Source of the DNA: Robertkochia aurantiaca
GTDB taxonomy: Bacteria; Bacteroidota; Bacteroidia; Flavobacteriales; Flavobacteriaceae
NCBI RefSeq assembly: GCF_020166495.1
Contig: NZ_JAINZS010000004.1
Coordinates: 62,001 to 126,000 of the forward strand
Length of the DNA stretch: 64,000 nt
Reading direction: 5' to 3'
Shown: one piece after another, positions 18,030-27,580 of the stretch
Layout of the letters: each line of letters opens with the position of its first letter
How positions within the stretch are numbered: the stretch's first letter is position 1
Notes under the pieces: generated by a model
Databases searched by the model: none
Told to the model about the DNA's origin: nothing
Seen by the model: the letters and a program-made list of their open reading frames with translations, nothing else
Made by a program: the position numbers and the translations under genes

Positions 18030-19385
18030 TCAGGCGATAGCATTCTCAAGCCTATTGAAATCAAGCCCCCCATAATCTCCGCTGCTCATCAACAACAGGG
18101 AGCTGTTTTGAAAATCAAGGCCGTACAGGTAGGAACGAAGTTTTTCCGGATCGGTAAACACCTTCAGGTCTTTGCGTCGAAAAGCCTTGCTGATCTGTTC
18201 TTCGGTTAGTTTTTCCAGTTTTTTAATCTTCAGTGCCTCCGGTGAAAAGAATACAAGGGCTTCATCTGCACTATCAAGCGAACCGGCGTATTGGTCTATA
18301 AATTCAGCGTTCAGACTACTATAGGTATGGAGCTCCAGACACGCGATCAATTTTCTTTCCGGATACTGCTCTTTTACTGCTGTAGTAGTAGCCTTAACCT
18401 TACTGGGAGCATGCGCAAAATCTTTGAAAACAGCTGCGTCATCTGATTCTGCAAGAACTTCCAGTCTTTTTGAAGCTCCTTTAAATGAAGCGATCGCCTC
18501 ATAGAAATCTTCCTCATCAACGCCCATATGCTGACAAATCCATTTTGCTCCTGAAAGATTATTCAGGTTATGCCTTCCAAAAACCTCGACAGGCATTTCC
18601 CCTTCGGGTGTCTCTATTAAAGTAACGCCGTCTTCAACGGTAAATTCATGGGTGTAATAAGGTATTTTTCGAATTGGATTCTCTACATCATTTACCAGGT
18701 CTTTCAAGACCTCATCTTCTGCATTATAGGTCAGGCTTCCCCCTTCTACTATGGTATCTGCGAAAAGTCTGAATTGTTCCACATAATTTTCAAAGGTCGG
18801 GAACACGTTTATATGATCCCAGGCGATACCACTAAGGAGCGCGATATTTGGTTTATAAAGATGAAATTTTGGTCGTCTGTCAACAGGAGATGACAGGTAT
18901 TCGTCACCCTCAAGAACAATAAAATCATTTTCATCGGTAAGGCGTACCATGGTATCAAAACCCTCCAGTTGAGCTCCTACCATATAATCGACCGAAATAT
19001 CATGATATTTCAAAACGTGAAGTATCATTGAGGTAATGGTGGTTTTCCCATGACTTCCACCGATCACCACGCGGGTTTTATCTTTAGATTGCTCATAAAT
19101 AAACTCCGGGTAGGAATATATCTTCAGGCCTAACTGCTGGGCCTTTTGTAATTCAGGATTATCTGGTTTGGCATGCATACCCAGTATCACGGCGTCAAGA
19201 TCTTCAGTGATCTTTTCGGGAAACCACCCGAACTCATCGGGCAACAGACCTTTCGCTTCCAACCGGGTTTTTGAAGGTTCAAAAATAACATCGTCGCTCC
19301 CGCTTATGCTGTACCCTTTCTCCGAGAGGGCAATGGCAAGATTATGCATGGCACTTCCGCCTATTGCGATAAAATGGATATTCAC
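18030..19385 (-). CDS. mpl: UDP-N-acetylmuramate:L-Ala-gamma-D-Glu-meso-DAP ligase (Mpl), peptidoglycan recycling
   Basis: The 451-residue Mur-ligase-family protein starts at GTG 19385 with the NAD(P)-like N-terminal fold FIAIGGSAMHNLAIAL. It has the ATP site GGSHGKTT at residues 109-116, EGDEYLSSP near 159, and GRHNLNNLSGA in the substrate region, the combination typical of Mpl rather than MurC. Mpl reattaches the recycled tripeptide to UDP-MurNAc in the cytosol. The gene lies 42 bases after the TPR gene. It ends 12 bases from the convergent DUF1569 stop, with no obvious terminator between them. Confidence 0.88.
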   Translation of the reverse strand: MNIHFIAIGGSAMHNLAIALSEKGYSISGSDDVIFEPSKTRLEAKGLLPDEFGWFPEKITEDLDAVILGMHAKPDNPELQKAQQLGLKIYSYPEFIYEQSKDKTRVVIGGSHGKTTITSMILHVLKYHDISVDYMVGAQLEGFDTMVRLTDENDFIVLEGDEYLSSPVDRRPKFHLYKPNIALLSGIAWDHINVFPTFENYVEQFRLFADTIVEGGSLTYNAEDEVLKDLVNDVENPIRKIPYYTHEFTVEDGVTLIETPEGEMPVEVFGRHNLNNLSGAKWICQHMGVDEEDFYEAIASFKGASKRLEVLAESDDAAVFKDFAHAPSKVKATTTAVKEQYPERKLIACLELHTYSSLNAEFIDQYAGSLDSADEALVFFSPEALKIKKLEKLTEEQISKAFRRKDLKVFTDPEKLRSYLYGLDFQNSSLLLMSSGDYGGLDFNRLENAIA

Positions 19386-19427
19386 GAAAATAACTTTAAG
19401 ATTACTGAGGTCAAAGGTAAGAAATAT

Positions 19428-20315
19428 TCAACGCGCCAACAGCTCCTTTTCGGCAGTAGCTTCAGCAAAATCAGGGTCTTCGGCAAGGGCCATGTCAATA
19501 TATTTTGCCGCGATACCTTCCTGTCCTTTATGCCGGTATATCCGGGCCAGGTGATAGTAAACCCATTTGAGCTTAACCCGACTTCCCGGTTCATATCTGT
19601 CTTTGAAAGCATTCAAATGCCAGATCCCTGCATCCAGCTCCGTCTGATATCTCGATGCGATCTTCCCAAGCTGATAATGCACATTGACTCTGGGATAGTT
19701 CTCCCCTACCGTCTCCCTATACTCCATGGCCGTCTTATATAACTCTTCTGCCTTCTGTTCATTATTGCGGTATTCTTCTATATATCCCCTGGCAAGCCAT
19801 TCTTCAATTTCTGAAATATCACCGAGACCATCTGCCACCTCGTATGCCTTATTATAGCTACCGCCCAATACTCCCGGTACTTTCAGGTAATATTCTATCA
19901 AGGCCCACCTGCTGTCTCTGTGCTTTGGATCCAGAGCTGCAGCCCTTTTGAACCGGTCTTCGATCCTGCTTATTAGGGGAAGCGCCTTTAGCTTATTCTG
20001 CATGGCAATCATGGCCATTATACCCCCCAACCGATATTGATATTCTGCATTCAGGGGGTGCTCTTCAACCAGTATTTCATAATATTCCTGAGATTTTTCC
20101 CATTGGTCAATGGTGGCATAGAAGTCTCCCAATTCCCTCATGGTAAACTCCGTGCTGTCATTTTTATGCCATTGAAGAAGTTTCTGCCTTGCGCGGTCGT
20201 AATCCTGACTGAGAAGTAAAGAGTCGATTTCCGGCCTACGGTCTGCCTGGGCCCATAAACCCGAACAAAGTGCAGAGTAACAAAGAATAAAGCAAAAGAT
20301 TCGGTGCAGGTTCAT
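19428..20315 (-). CDS. Secreted TPR-repeat protein
   Basis: The product is 295 residues from ATG 20315, with a signal peptide ending in SGLWAQ. At least four TPR-like helix pairs follow (ELGDFYATIDQWEKSQEYY, YQYRLGGIMAMI, ARGYIEEYRNNEQKAEELY, YHLARIYRHKGQEGIAAKY). TPR domains bind protein partners. The upstream in-frame codons to 20351 would put charged residues before the signal and are not used. Neighbours are mpl downstream and a DUF4136 lipoprotein upstream, so a periplasmic or cell-wall scaffold role is plausible but unproven. Confidence 0.78.
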   Translation of the reverse strand: MNLHRIFCFILCYSALCSGLWAQADRRPEIDSLLLSQDYDRARQKLLQWHKNDSTEFTMRELGDFYATIDQWEKSQEYYEILVEEHPLNAEYQYRLGGIMAMIAMQNKLKALPLISRIEDRFKRAAALDPKHRDSRWALIEYYLKVPGVLGGSYNKAYEVADGLGDISEIEEWLARGYIEEYRNNEQKAEELYKTAMEYRETVGENYPRVNVHYQLGKIASRYQTELDAGIWHLNAFKDRYEPGSRVKLKWVYYHLARIYRHKGQEGIAAKYIDMALAEDPDFAEATAEKELLAR

Positions 20316-20398
20316 CACGGTATTACATTTTAATGAATATACAAAAAGCACATCAGAAAAAGGACAGACCGCAGCGTAGTCATGGCCGGTATTTTCAG

Positions 20399-20923
20399 CT
20401 ACTTCCTTTCAGGAGGGAAGTTGGAAAACACCTGATCTACCACTTTCTGGAGTTTCTCTTCCCGCTTTAAGGGAGTAGTACTCTCTTTATAGGCCGTTTC
20501 AGATACCGCCTGCCAGATAAGTTCATCTTTTTTCACATCGACAACATCGAAAACGATCTCTCTCCTTTCTGAATAGTCACCTCCTACAGGAACGGCCATT
20601 CCAAGACCTCCTCCCACATTACCCCCTGTACCTCCCATGCCGATGGAAATACTGCTGCTCTGTGGCTTGGCATAAATACGGGAATAAATATTGACATACA
20701 GATCTGGAGTCTCACTTCTATTAAAACCTTTAGACTCCATTTTTTCAGCAAGAATATTTAGTAGCCGCTTCTCATTTAGCGGACTCAAACCGGTAACCAT
20801 CTGTGGAAAGTACCCAAAGGACGAATACGCTGCATAATCAGCATCCCTGTCGTAATCATAATTCACCTTTACCGAACTACATGCCGCTAAAAGCAGAATA
20901 CCAATAACCCACATCTTTCTCAT
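20399..20923 (-). CDS. DUF4136 lipoprotein
   Basis: The 174-residue lipoprotein has a signal ending in LLLAAC (Cys15). The mature protein starts NYDYDRDADYAAYSSFGYFP, the typical opening of DUF4136, and has a Gly-rich loop (SIGMGGTGGNVGGGLGM) before FDVVDVKKDELIWQAVSET. DUF4136 proteins are envelope lipoproteins of unknown function. A second member occurs at 51759-52397. The gene follows obg by 43 bases on the same strand. Confidence 0.85.
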   Translation of the reverse strand: MRKMWVIGILLLAACSSVKVNYDYDRDADYAAYSSFGYFPQMVTGLSPLNEKRLLNILAEKMESKGFNRSETPDLYVNIYSRIYAKPQSSSISIGMGGTGGNVGGGLGMAVPVGGDYSERREIVFDVVDVKKDELIWQAVSETAYKESTTPLKREEKLQKVVDQVFSNFPPERK

Positions 20924-20966
20924 ACATTTAAATGTAGGGAATTAAAACCGGTTTTAAAAGGGTATG

Positions 20967-22007
20967 TCAGGAGTCGGTCGACCCGGTAGAAACAGGATCA
21001 GGTTCCTGCCTGTCAATGATCTTCCAGAGCCTGTCTTTCAGCTCTTGAATATTCATTTGAGCTACCGAAGAAATAAACATATACTCTGTATCACCAAATG
21101 CTTTATCCAGTTCAATACGCATTTCAGCCTTCAGTTCTTCATCCAGCATATCGGCTTTCGAAATGGCTATAAGGCGATCTTTATCCAGTAATTCCGGATT
21201 ATATTTTCGAAGTTCATTAAGTAAAACTTCGTACTCTTCAGCAATATCCTTACTATCGGCAGGTATGAGAAATAACAGGGTCGCATTTCGCTCTATATGC
21301 CTCAGAAAGTAATGCCCAAGGCCTTTTCCTTCTGCAGCACCCTCAATGATCCCCGGAATATCAGCCATGACAAATGACTGAAAATCACGGTATTGAACAA
21401 TACCCAGATTCGGTTTCAGAGTAGTGAATTCGTAATCAGCTATCTTAGGCTTGGCAGAAGTTATGACAGACAGAAGTGTGGATTTTCCGGCGTTGGGAAA
21501 GCCAACCAGACCTACGTCGGCCAGCACTTTCAGTTCGAGCGTGATATCGCGCTCCTGTCCGGGAATACCCGGTTGTGCATATCGGGGAGTCTGATTGGTC
21601 GAAGACTTAAAATGCCAGTTTCCTCTTCCTCCCATTCCTCCTTCAAGCACCACCTTTTCCTGCCCGTCTTCTGTAATCTCAAAGAGGACCTCACCGGTAT
21701 CGGTATCTTTTACAACGGTACCCAACGGCACTTCCATTACAGCATCAGTGCCATCGGCTCCTGTACTGCGGTTGCTTCCGCCGTGCTCTCCGTGTCCGGC
21801 CTTAAAATGCTTCTTAAATTTGAAGTGGAAAAGAGTCCACAGGTTCTTATTCCCCCTGATGATCACGTGACCTCCACGACCGCCGTCTCCACCGTCAGGA
21901 CCGCCTTTCGCGACATATTTTTCCCTGTGCAGGTGAGACGAGCCTTTACCGCCATTACCTGAGGATATATGAAGTTTCACATAATCTACAAAATTCCCTT
22001 CCGTCAT
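20967..22007 (-). CDS. obg: GTPase Obg/CgtA
   Basis: The 346-residue protein has the glycine-rich Obg fold (residues 1-160, for example [15 protein letters not shown]) and a G domain with G1 GFPNAGKST at 169-177, G3 DIPGI and G4 SKAD. It couples ribosome assembly to growth and stress signalling. A short Asp/Ser/Thr tail replaces the longer C-terminal domain found in some phyla. It follows hpt-adk by 36 bases, likely the same transcript, an arrangement common in Flavobacteriaceae. Confidence 0.95.
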   Translation of the reverse strand: MTEGNFVDYVKLHISSGNGGKGSSHLHREKYVAKGGPDGGDGGRGGHVIIRGNKNLWTLFHFKFKKHFKAGHGEHGGSNRSTGADGTDAVMEVPLGTVVKDTDTGEVLFEITEDGQEKVVLEGGMGGRGNWHFKSSTNQTPRYAQPGIPGQERDITLELKVLADVGLVGFPNAGKSTLLSVITSAKPKIADYEFTTLKPNLGIVQYRDFQSFVMADIPGIIEGAAEGKGLGHYFLRHIERNATLLFLIPADSKDIAEEYEVLLNELRKYNPELLDKDRLIAISKADMLDEELKAEMRIELDKAFGDTEYMFISSVAQMNIQELKDRLWKIIDRQEPDPVSTGSTDS

Positions 22008-22043
22008 TACTTCTTATTTAAGATTTATGGTCAGAGCGCTGTC

Positions 22044-23168
22044 TCAGACACTCTGATTCTGATGTATGGAGTCGATCACCCCTGTAAGGCGTTTCGTAAT
22101 ATCTTCGATCTCTCCAACCCCGTTTACGCGGTGCAGTTTTCCCTGCTCTTCGTAGTAAGAAAGAACAGGAGCTGTTTTCTCGTTGTATTCAGCAAAACGC
22201 TTCTTGATCTTTTCCTTGTCCTGATCATCGCTTCTTCCGCTTACTTTCCCGCGCTCAAGCAGTCGTTCGATAAGCACTTCGTCATCGGCTTCAAGAGCGA
22301 TGGTAGCGTGAATCTTCATTCCTTTAGACTCCATCAGGTCATCAAGGGCTTTGGCCTGAGCTTTGGTTCGTGGGAAACCGTCAAAGATAAAGCCTTCTGC
22401 CTCTGTTGAATTCTCAACCTCAGCATTAAGCATTTTAATAGTCACCTCATCGGGAACGAGCTCTCCCTTATCGATGTATGATTTCGCCAATGTACCCAGT
22501 TCGGTTCCGTTTTTAATATTGTAACGAAAAACATCTCCGGTTGAAATATGCTTAAGATTATACTTCTCCTTGAGAAAGTTAGCCTGTGTTCCTTTTCCTG
22601 CACCCGGCTTCCCGAACAGTACTAAATTGATCATATCCTTTTCTTTTATTTGATAAACTTCTGGTAAATTTCTTCCCAATTCATCATAATCCAGACCATA
22701 ACCTACGATAAACCGATTCGGTATCTTGATCCCCACATAATCGATATTATATTCCCCACTATAAACATCGGGTTTATAAAACATCGAAGCGATCTTAAAC
22801 TGCTTCACCTTAAACTCAGAAAACATGGCTACCAACTCCTTCACCGTGTTACCGGTATCGATTATATCTTCGAGTATGATCACGCTTTTCCCTTCGATAT
22901 CTTCGGGTGGATCAAGCAAGGTTTCCACTATTCCGGTGGAAGAAAACCCACGGTAAGAACTGAGCTTCACAAAGCTGACCTCGCAAGGCTGATCGTATCG
23001 CTTGAGAAAATCGGAAGCGAACATAAAAGCCCCGTTCAGCACACAGATAAATATGGGAGTCTCATCTTTAAAATCGGCCTTAACCTCTTCAACCATGCGC
23101 CCGACGGCCTCTTCGATCTCAGAAGCGGCTATAAACGGCTCAAACAGTTTGTCGTGAAGTCTGATCAA
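22044..23168 (-). CDS. adk: Fused hypoxanthine phosphoribosyltransferase / adenylate kinase
   Basis: The 374-residue protein joins two enzymes. Residues 1-178 form a purine phosphoribosyltransferase with the PRPP loop VIILEDIIDTGNT near 96-108. Residues 179-374 form adenylate kinase with P-loop GKPGAGKGTQ at 186-195, FDGFPRT and the short-lid form ERGKVSGRSDD. It would link purine salvage with AMP/ADP balance in the cytosol. The start is placed at TTG 23168 (MIRLHDK...), the usual beginning of the HPT domain. The 26 upstream in-frame codons run through a TATCTTTG -7 box and are very hydrophobic and basic, so they are unlikely to be translated. Confidence 0.9.
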   Translation of the reverse strand: MIRLHDKLFEPFIAASEIEEAVGRMVEEVKADFKDETPIFICVLNGAFMFASDFLKRYDQPCEVSFVKLSSYRGFSSTGIVETLLDPPEDIEGKSVIILEDIIDTGNTVKELVAMFSEFKVKQFKIASMFYKPDVYSGEYNIDYVGIKIPNRFIVGYGLDYDELGRNLPEVYQIKEKDMINLVLFGKPGAGKGTQANFLKEKYNLKHISTGDVFRYNIKNGTELGTLAKSYIDKGELVPDEVTIKMLNAEVENSTEAEGFIFDGFPRTKAQAKALDDLMESKGMKIHATIALEADDEVLIERLLERGKVSGRSDDQDKEKIKKRFAEYNEKTAPVLSYYEEQGKLHRVNGVGEIEDITKRLTGVIDSIHQNQSV

Positions 23169-23189
23169 GGTTTTTGAATTATAGAAAAG

Positions 23190-23197
23190 CAAAGATA
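23190..23197 (-). promoter_or_regulatory. adk: -7 box upstream of the hpt-adk fusion
   Basis: On the minus strand TATCTTTG matches TAnnTTTG exactly, 21 bases before the proposed TTG start. It lies inside the longest possible reading frame, which supports the shorter start. A good -33 TTG is not visible. Confidence 0.45.
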
Positions 23198-23260
23198 ATA
23201 TAATGAAAATTCTTTTGCGGGGAAATAGCCTGATTTCCGACCTCATTTAAGAATTAACTG

Positions 23261-23268
23261 TATTTTTG
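23261..23268 (+). promoter_or_regulatory. purK: -7 box upstream of purK
   Basis: TATTTTTG matches TAnnTTTG, 45 bases before the purK ATG. It sits back to back with the hpt-adk promoter in the divergent gap. No -33 TTG at 17-23 bases is seen. Confidence 0.45.
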
Positions 23269-23313
23269 TGCTGCTACCGGAAACGTTTTATCTATCTATT
23301 AAATGATCATTTT

Positions 23314-24483
23314 ATGAACTACTTTTCCTCTGGATTTAAGCTCGGTATACTTGGTGGCGGACAATTGGGAAAAATGCTGTTGTATGAAACCCGAAAGTTC
23401 GACATACACACACTGGTGATGGATCCCAGCGAAGATGCACCCTGCCGAATGAGCTGCAATGAGTTCTTCACGGGCGATCTGATGAATTTCGACCAGGTCT
23501 ATGAATTTGGCAAAAAAGCAGACCTGCTTACAATCGAGATCGAGAATGTCAATGTTGATGCCCTCGAAAAACTGGAGAAAGAAGGCACTCCCGTATACCC
23601 TTCTTCGAAAACTCTGCGAACCATTCAAAACAAAGCGAAACAAAAACTTTTCTATACCGACCACAACATCCCGACGGCTCCTTACTCACGATTCGCATAT
23701 CCTGAAGAACTTTTAAGTGCAGTTAAAAACAACAGCCTTGAATTTCCATTCGTATGGAAAAGTGCCCGATTCGGATATGACGGTCAGGGAGTGAAGATCA
23801 TTCGCACGTATTCTGACCTCGAAGGCCTTCCGGATCAGGAATGTATAGCTGAAAAACTCATTCCTTTTAAGAATGAACTGGCAGTAATCGTAGCACGAAA
23901 CGTATCTGGAGAGGTAAAAACCTACCCCGTGGTGGAAATGGAATTTCACCCTGAGGCTAATCAGGTGGAATACGTACTCTGCCCCGCCCGGATCCCCGAT
24001 TCGGTGGCGAAGAAAGCGCAATACGTAGCACTTAAGGTTTCTCAGGCTTTTGAACATGTGGGACTACTCGCAGTTGAAATGTTCCAGACCAAAGACGACG
24101 AGATTCTGGTAAACGAGGTAGCGCCCAGACCTCACAACAGCGGACATTACAGTATCGAAGCCAGTTACACCAATCAATTTGAACAACATATCAGAGCTAT
24201 CTTAGATCTTCCCCTAGGAAGAACCGATAGCAAAGTTGCAGGTATTATGGTCAATCTGGTTGGCGAAGAAGGCTACAAAGGCCCCGTAAACTACGAGAAC
24301 ATTGATGCCATTATGAAAATGGATGGAGTGACGCCTCATATCTACGGAAAGAAGGAAACCCGCCCCTTCAGAAAAATGGGTCATGTCACCATAGTCGACC
24401 CCGATATCGATAAAGCCAGAACAGTAGCCGGACTCGTAAAAAAGACCATTAAAGTAACCAGCAACCAACATATAAAAGAATAA
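23314..24483 (+). CDS. purK: N5-carboxyaminoimidazole ribonucleotide synthase
   Basis: The 389-residue ATP-grasp enzyme begins FKLGILGGGQLGKMLLYET (PurK nucleotide-binding motif) and contains KSARFGYDGQGV and EVAPRPHNSGHYSIEASYTNQFEQH, both diagnostic. It carboxylates AIR with ATP and bicarbonate in de novo purine synthesis. The ATG at 23314 directly precedes the conserved start; an upstream TTG (23266) overlaps the -7 box. purE follows four bases later, so both steps of the two-enzyme route are encoded in one operon. Confidence 0.95.
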   Translation: MNYFSSGFKLGILGGGQLGKMLLYETRKFDIHTLVMDPSEDAPCRMSCNEFFTGDLMNFDQVYEFGKKADLLTIEIENVNVDALEKLEKEGTPVYPSSKTLRTIQNKAKQKLFYTDHNIPTAPYSRFAYPEELLSAVKNNSLEFPFVWKSARFGYDGQGVKIIRTYSDLEGLPDQECIAEKLIPFKNELAVIVARNVSGEVKTYPVVEMEFHPEANQVEYVLCPARIPDSVAKKAQYVALKVSQAFEHVGLLAVEMFQTKDDEILVNEVAPRPHNSGHYSIEASYTNQFEQHIRAILDLPLGRTDSKVAGIMVNLVGEEGYKGPVNYENIDAIMKMDGVTPHIYGKKETRPFRKMGHVTIVDPDIDKARTVAGLVKKTIKVTSNQHIKE

Positions 24484-24487
24484 TATC

Positions 24488-24976
24488 ATGGGAAAAGTTG
24501 CCATTATCATGGGAAGCACCAGCGATCTGCCTGTTATGCAGGAAGCTGTTGACATTCTTCGTTCATTTGGGATAGAAACAGAAGTCGATATCGTATCGGC
24601 TCACAGAACCCCGGAAAAACTTTATGACTTCAGCAAGAATGCTCATAAACGCGGCATCAGTGTCATCATTGCAGGAGCCGGCGGAGCCGCTCACCTGCCC
24701 GGCATGGTGGCCTCCATGTCTCCGCTTCCGGTGATCGGAGTGCCGGTGAAGAGCAGAAATTCTATAGACGGCTGGGATTCTGTATTATCTATCCTCCAGA
24801 TGCCCGGAGGAGTACCTGTAGCCACAGTAGCCCTTGATGGTGCAAAAAACGCAGGTATTCTTGCAGCTCAGATTCTGGGTAGCAGTGATCACAGCATTCT
24901 GGAAAAGATTGAAGCATACAAAGAAAGTTTAAAGGAAAAGGTGATCAAAGGTGCCCAGGAGGTAAAGAACCACTAG
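24488..24976 (+). CDS. purE: N5-carboxyaminoimidazole ribonucleotide mutase
   Basis: The 162-residue protein has the PurE fingerprint: IIMGSTSDLPVM at the N-terminus, VSAHRTPEKL and AGAGGAAHLPGMVAS, which line the active site. It converts N5-CAIR to CAIR directly after PurK, and the class I sequence matches the presence of purK. It starts four bases after purK. The gap to the M3 peptidase (59 bases) shows no terminator, so read-through is possible. Confidence 0.96.
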   Translation: MGKVAIIMGSTSDLPVMQEAVDILRSFGIETEVDIVSAHRTPEKLYDFSKNAHKRGISVIIAGAGGAAHLPGMVASMSPLPVIGVPVKSRNSIDGWDSVLSILQMPGGVPVATVALDGAKNAGILAAQILGSSDHSILEKIEAYKESLKEKVIKGAQEVKNH

Positions 24977-25035
24977 AGATTCTGAAAAGGAAATCACTCA
25001 GAGCAGATGTAAAAATGATAATTTGAAAAATTGAA

Positions 25036-27075
25036 ATGCATATGGAAAACATCCTGAATAAACCCTTTCATACCAAACACCATACTGTGCCGTTCTCACA
25101 GATCGGAAACGATCACTTCTTACCGGCTATCAAGGAGGCTATCGAAGATACACGGAAAGAGATCAGTGCGATCACTGAAAATCCGGAACCGCCGACCTTC
25201 TCCAATACTATCGAGGCACTTGAATTTGCAGGAGAGCAACTGGACAGGATCACTTCGGTGTTCTTCAATCTGAACAGCGCCGAGACCAATGAAACCATTC
25301 AAAAAACAGCCCAGGAGGTATCTCCCCTTTTATCTGAATTCGCCAACGACATCACCCTGAACGAAAAGCTTTTTGAACGGGTTAAGAAGGTGTATGAAGA
25401 AAGAGAACAATTACAACTCAACAGAGAACAGGAACAGCTGCTCGACAAAAAATATAAAAGTTTTGCCCGCAACGGCGCAAACCTTCCGGAAAACAAAAAG
25501 GAAGAGCTTAGAAAGATAGACAAAGAGCTATCTACCCTGAGCCTTAGATTTGGCGAAAACGTACTTGCAGAAACCAATCGCTACGAACTTCACTTAACCG
25601 ATCAAAATGACCTTAAGGGACTTCCTGAAGGAGTTGTCGAAGCAGCCAAAGAAGAGGCGGAGAATCGCGATAAAGAAGGCTGGGTCTTCACCTTAAACTA
25701 CCCTAGCTACATACCATTCATGACCTATGCAGAAAACCGCGAGAAAAGAAGGGAACTGCATTTGGCTTTTGGCAGCAAATGCATCAAGGGAGATGAATAC
25801 GACAACCGCGAAACCATAAAGCGCATCATAAGCCTGAGACACCAAAGGGCGAAGCTCCTGGGGTATCCTTCTCATGCTGCCTTCATACTTGAAGAGCGAA
25901 TGGCAGAAGCCCCTGAGAAGGTGATGGATTTCCTGCAGGAGCTATTGCAAAAGGCAAAACCTGCCGCTAAGAGAGAATTCGATCAACTTTCAAGTTTCGC
26001 TGGAGAAAAAGATGACCTCCCCCAACTGCAAAAGTGGGATGGCGCTTATTACACCGAGAAACTCAAACAGGAACTATTCGATCTTGACGATGAAAAACTA
26101 AAGCCCTATTTTAAGCTGGATAACGTTGTGTCGGGTGTGTTCACCATCGCCGAAAGACTTTACGGCCTGCACTTTAACGAAACAACAGAGATCGACCGAT
26201 ACCACAAAGAGGTCAAAACCTATGAAGTGCTTAACGAGAAGGGCGAACTGGTGGCTGTATTCTATGCCGATTTTCATCCGCGTCCCGGAAAAAGAAACGG
26301 AGCCTGGATGACGGTTTATAAGCCTCAGTATGTCAAAAACGGTCAGGATTCCCGACCGCATATATCGATCGTATGCAATTTCACCAGGCCAACAGCGACC
26401 AAGCCATCTTTATTAACCTTTAATGAAGTAACCACCCTTTTTCATGAATTCGGCCACGCTCTTCACGGCATGCTGGCTCAAACCACCTATCCGAGTCTGA
26501 GCGGAACAAGTGTATACTGGGATTTTGTAGAACTACCGAGCCAGGTTATGGAAAACTGGTGCTATGAAAAGGAGGCTCTCGAACTGTTTGCAAAACACTA
26601 CCAGACGGGAGAGACCCTTCCTATGTCTTATATCGAAAAGATTAAAGAATCAGCCACGTTTATGGAAGGGATGCAAACCCTGCGTCAACTGAGTTTTGGC
26701 CTGCTTGACATGAGCTACCACTCCGGTAACCCTACAGAGATTGAAGACATTAAAAAGCATGAACAATCGGTTTTTTCTCAAACAGATCTCTACCCTGATG
26801 TGAACCAAACCTGCATGAGCACCTCTTTTTCTCATATTTTCCAGGGAGGTTATTCAGCGGGTTACTACAGCTATAAATGGGCCGAAGTGCTCGACGCAGA
26901 CGCTTTCGAACTTTTTAAAGAAAAAGGCATTTTTAACCGCGAGGTATCTGAACTGTTCAGGGAACACATATTATCTAAGGGTGGCACAGAAAACCCTATG
27001 GACCTTTACATTAAATTCAGAGGAAAAAAGCCCGCACCGGAGGCCCTGCTCAGAAGAGCCGGATTGTTAAAATAA
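25036..27075 (+). CDS. M3-family oligopeptidase (Dcp type)
   Basis: The 679-residue metallopeptidase has the zinc motif HEFGHALHG with HExxH at 470-474 and the usual downstream region MENWCYEKEAL. No signal peptide is present, so it probably acts in the cytosol on short peptides, like dipeptidyl carboxypeptidase or oligopeptidase A. The N-terminal FHTKHHTVPFSQIGNDHF and the C-terminal YSYKWAEVLDADAF are typical of the family. A second ATG two codons in (25042) is equally possible as start. It ends in a hairpin terminator. Confidence 0.92.
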   Translation: MHMENILNKPFHTKHHTVPFSQIGNDHFLPAIKEAIEDTRKEISAITENPEPPTFSNTIEALEFAGEQLDRITSVFFNLNSAETNETIQKTAQEVSPLLSEFANDITLNEKLFERVKKVYEEREQLQLNREQEQLLDKKYKSFARNGANLPENKKEELRKIDKELSTLSLRFGENVLAETNRYELHLTDQNDLKGLPEGVVEAAKEEAENRDKEGWVFTLNYPSYIPFMTYAENREKRRELHLAFGSKCIKGDEYDNRETIKRIISLRHQRAKLLGYPSHAAFILEERMAEAPEKVMDFLQELLQKAKPAAKREFDQLSSFAGEKDDLPQLQKWDGAYYTEKLKQELFDLDDEKLKPYFKLDNVVSGVFTIAERLYGLHFNETTEIDRYHKEVKTYEVLNEKGELVAVFYADFHPRPGKRNGAWMTVYKPQYVKNGQDSRPHISIVCNFTRPTATKPSLLTFNEVTTLFHEFGHALHGMLAQTTYPSLSGTSVYWDFVELPSQVMENWCYEKEALELFAKHYQTGETLPMSYIEKIKESATFMEGMQTLRQLSFGLLDMSYHSGNPTEIEDIKKHEQSVFSQTDLYPDVNQTCMSTSFSHIFQGGYSAGYYSYKWAEVLDADAFELFKEKGIFNREVSELFREHILSKGGTENPMDLYIKFRGKKPAPEALLRRAGLLK

Positions 27076-27104
27076 TGCATCAGACGATAATTAGATCCCG
27101 ACAG

Positions 27105-27137
27105 GCCCGTATATCACATACGGGCTTATTGTTTTTT
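27105..27137 (+). terminator. Terminator after the M3 peptidase gene
   Basis: GCCCGTAT (27105-27112) pairs with ATACGGGC (27118-27125) around a 5-base loop, followed by TTATTGTTTTTT. The T-rich tail overlaps the 3' end of the convergent rhodanese gene. Confidence 0.75.
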
Positions 27138-27503
27138 ATTCTTCTCGCTCCAGGCCGCGTAGCCTCCGTCAAGATTATAGATTTTCCTAAAACCAAGAGA
27201 ATCGAGTTTTGCCGACGCCTGAGCACTACGGTTACCCGATCGGCAGTACAACAGAACCGGGTCTCCTGCATTATCTCTGATTACCTCCATCACCTCTTTC
27301 AGGAAGGCATCACTGTACCAATCGATGTTTATCGCCTCAGGAAGGTGACCTTCCTGATATTCCTCAGGGGTTCTAACATCGATCAACACCCCTTTCTCTT
27401 TCAAATCATCAGGAACCTTATTAATATCTAAAGTATTCACCTGAGCTGTGAGTGAAACCAATCCGGTAAAGATCAGCATCACAATTAAATAAATGGTTTT
27501 CAT
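27126..27503 (-). CDS. Exported single-domain rhodanese
   Basis: The 125-residue protein has a signal peptide ending in LVSLTAQ and one rhodanese domain with the active-site loop CRSGNRS (Cys87), preceded by DVRTPEEYQEGHLPEAINI. Rhodaneses transfer sulfane sulfur or act in thiol chemistry; the signal peptide puts this one in the periplasm. It is divergent from the ECF sigma gene with 77 bases between them. Confidence 0.88.
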   Translation of the reverse strand: MKTIYLIVMLIFTGLVSLTAQVNTLDINKVPDDLKEKGVLIDVRTPEEYQEGHLPEAINIDWYSDAFLKEVMEVIRDNAGDPVLLYCRSGNRSAQASAKLDSLGFRKIYNLDGGYAAWSEKNKKQ

Positions 27504-27580
27504 ACGTATTGGTCTTTAACCATAAAATTACAAAAAGATTAATTCAACTTTTAACCTTAACTTTATACTAAAATTCTAAC

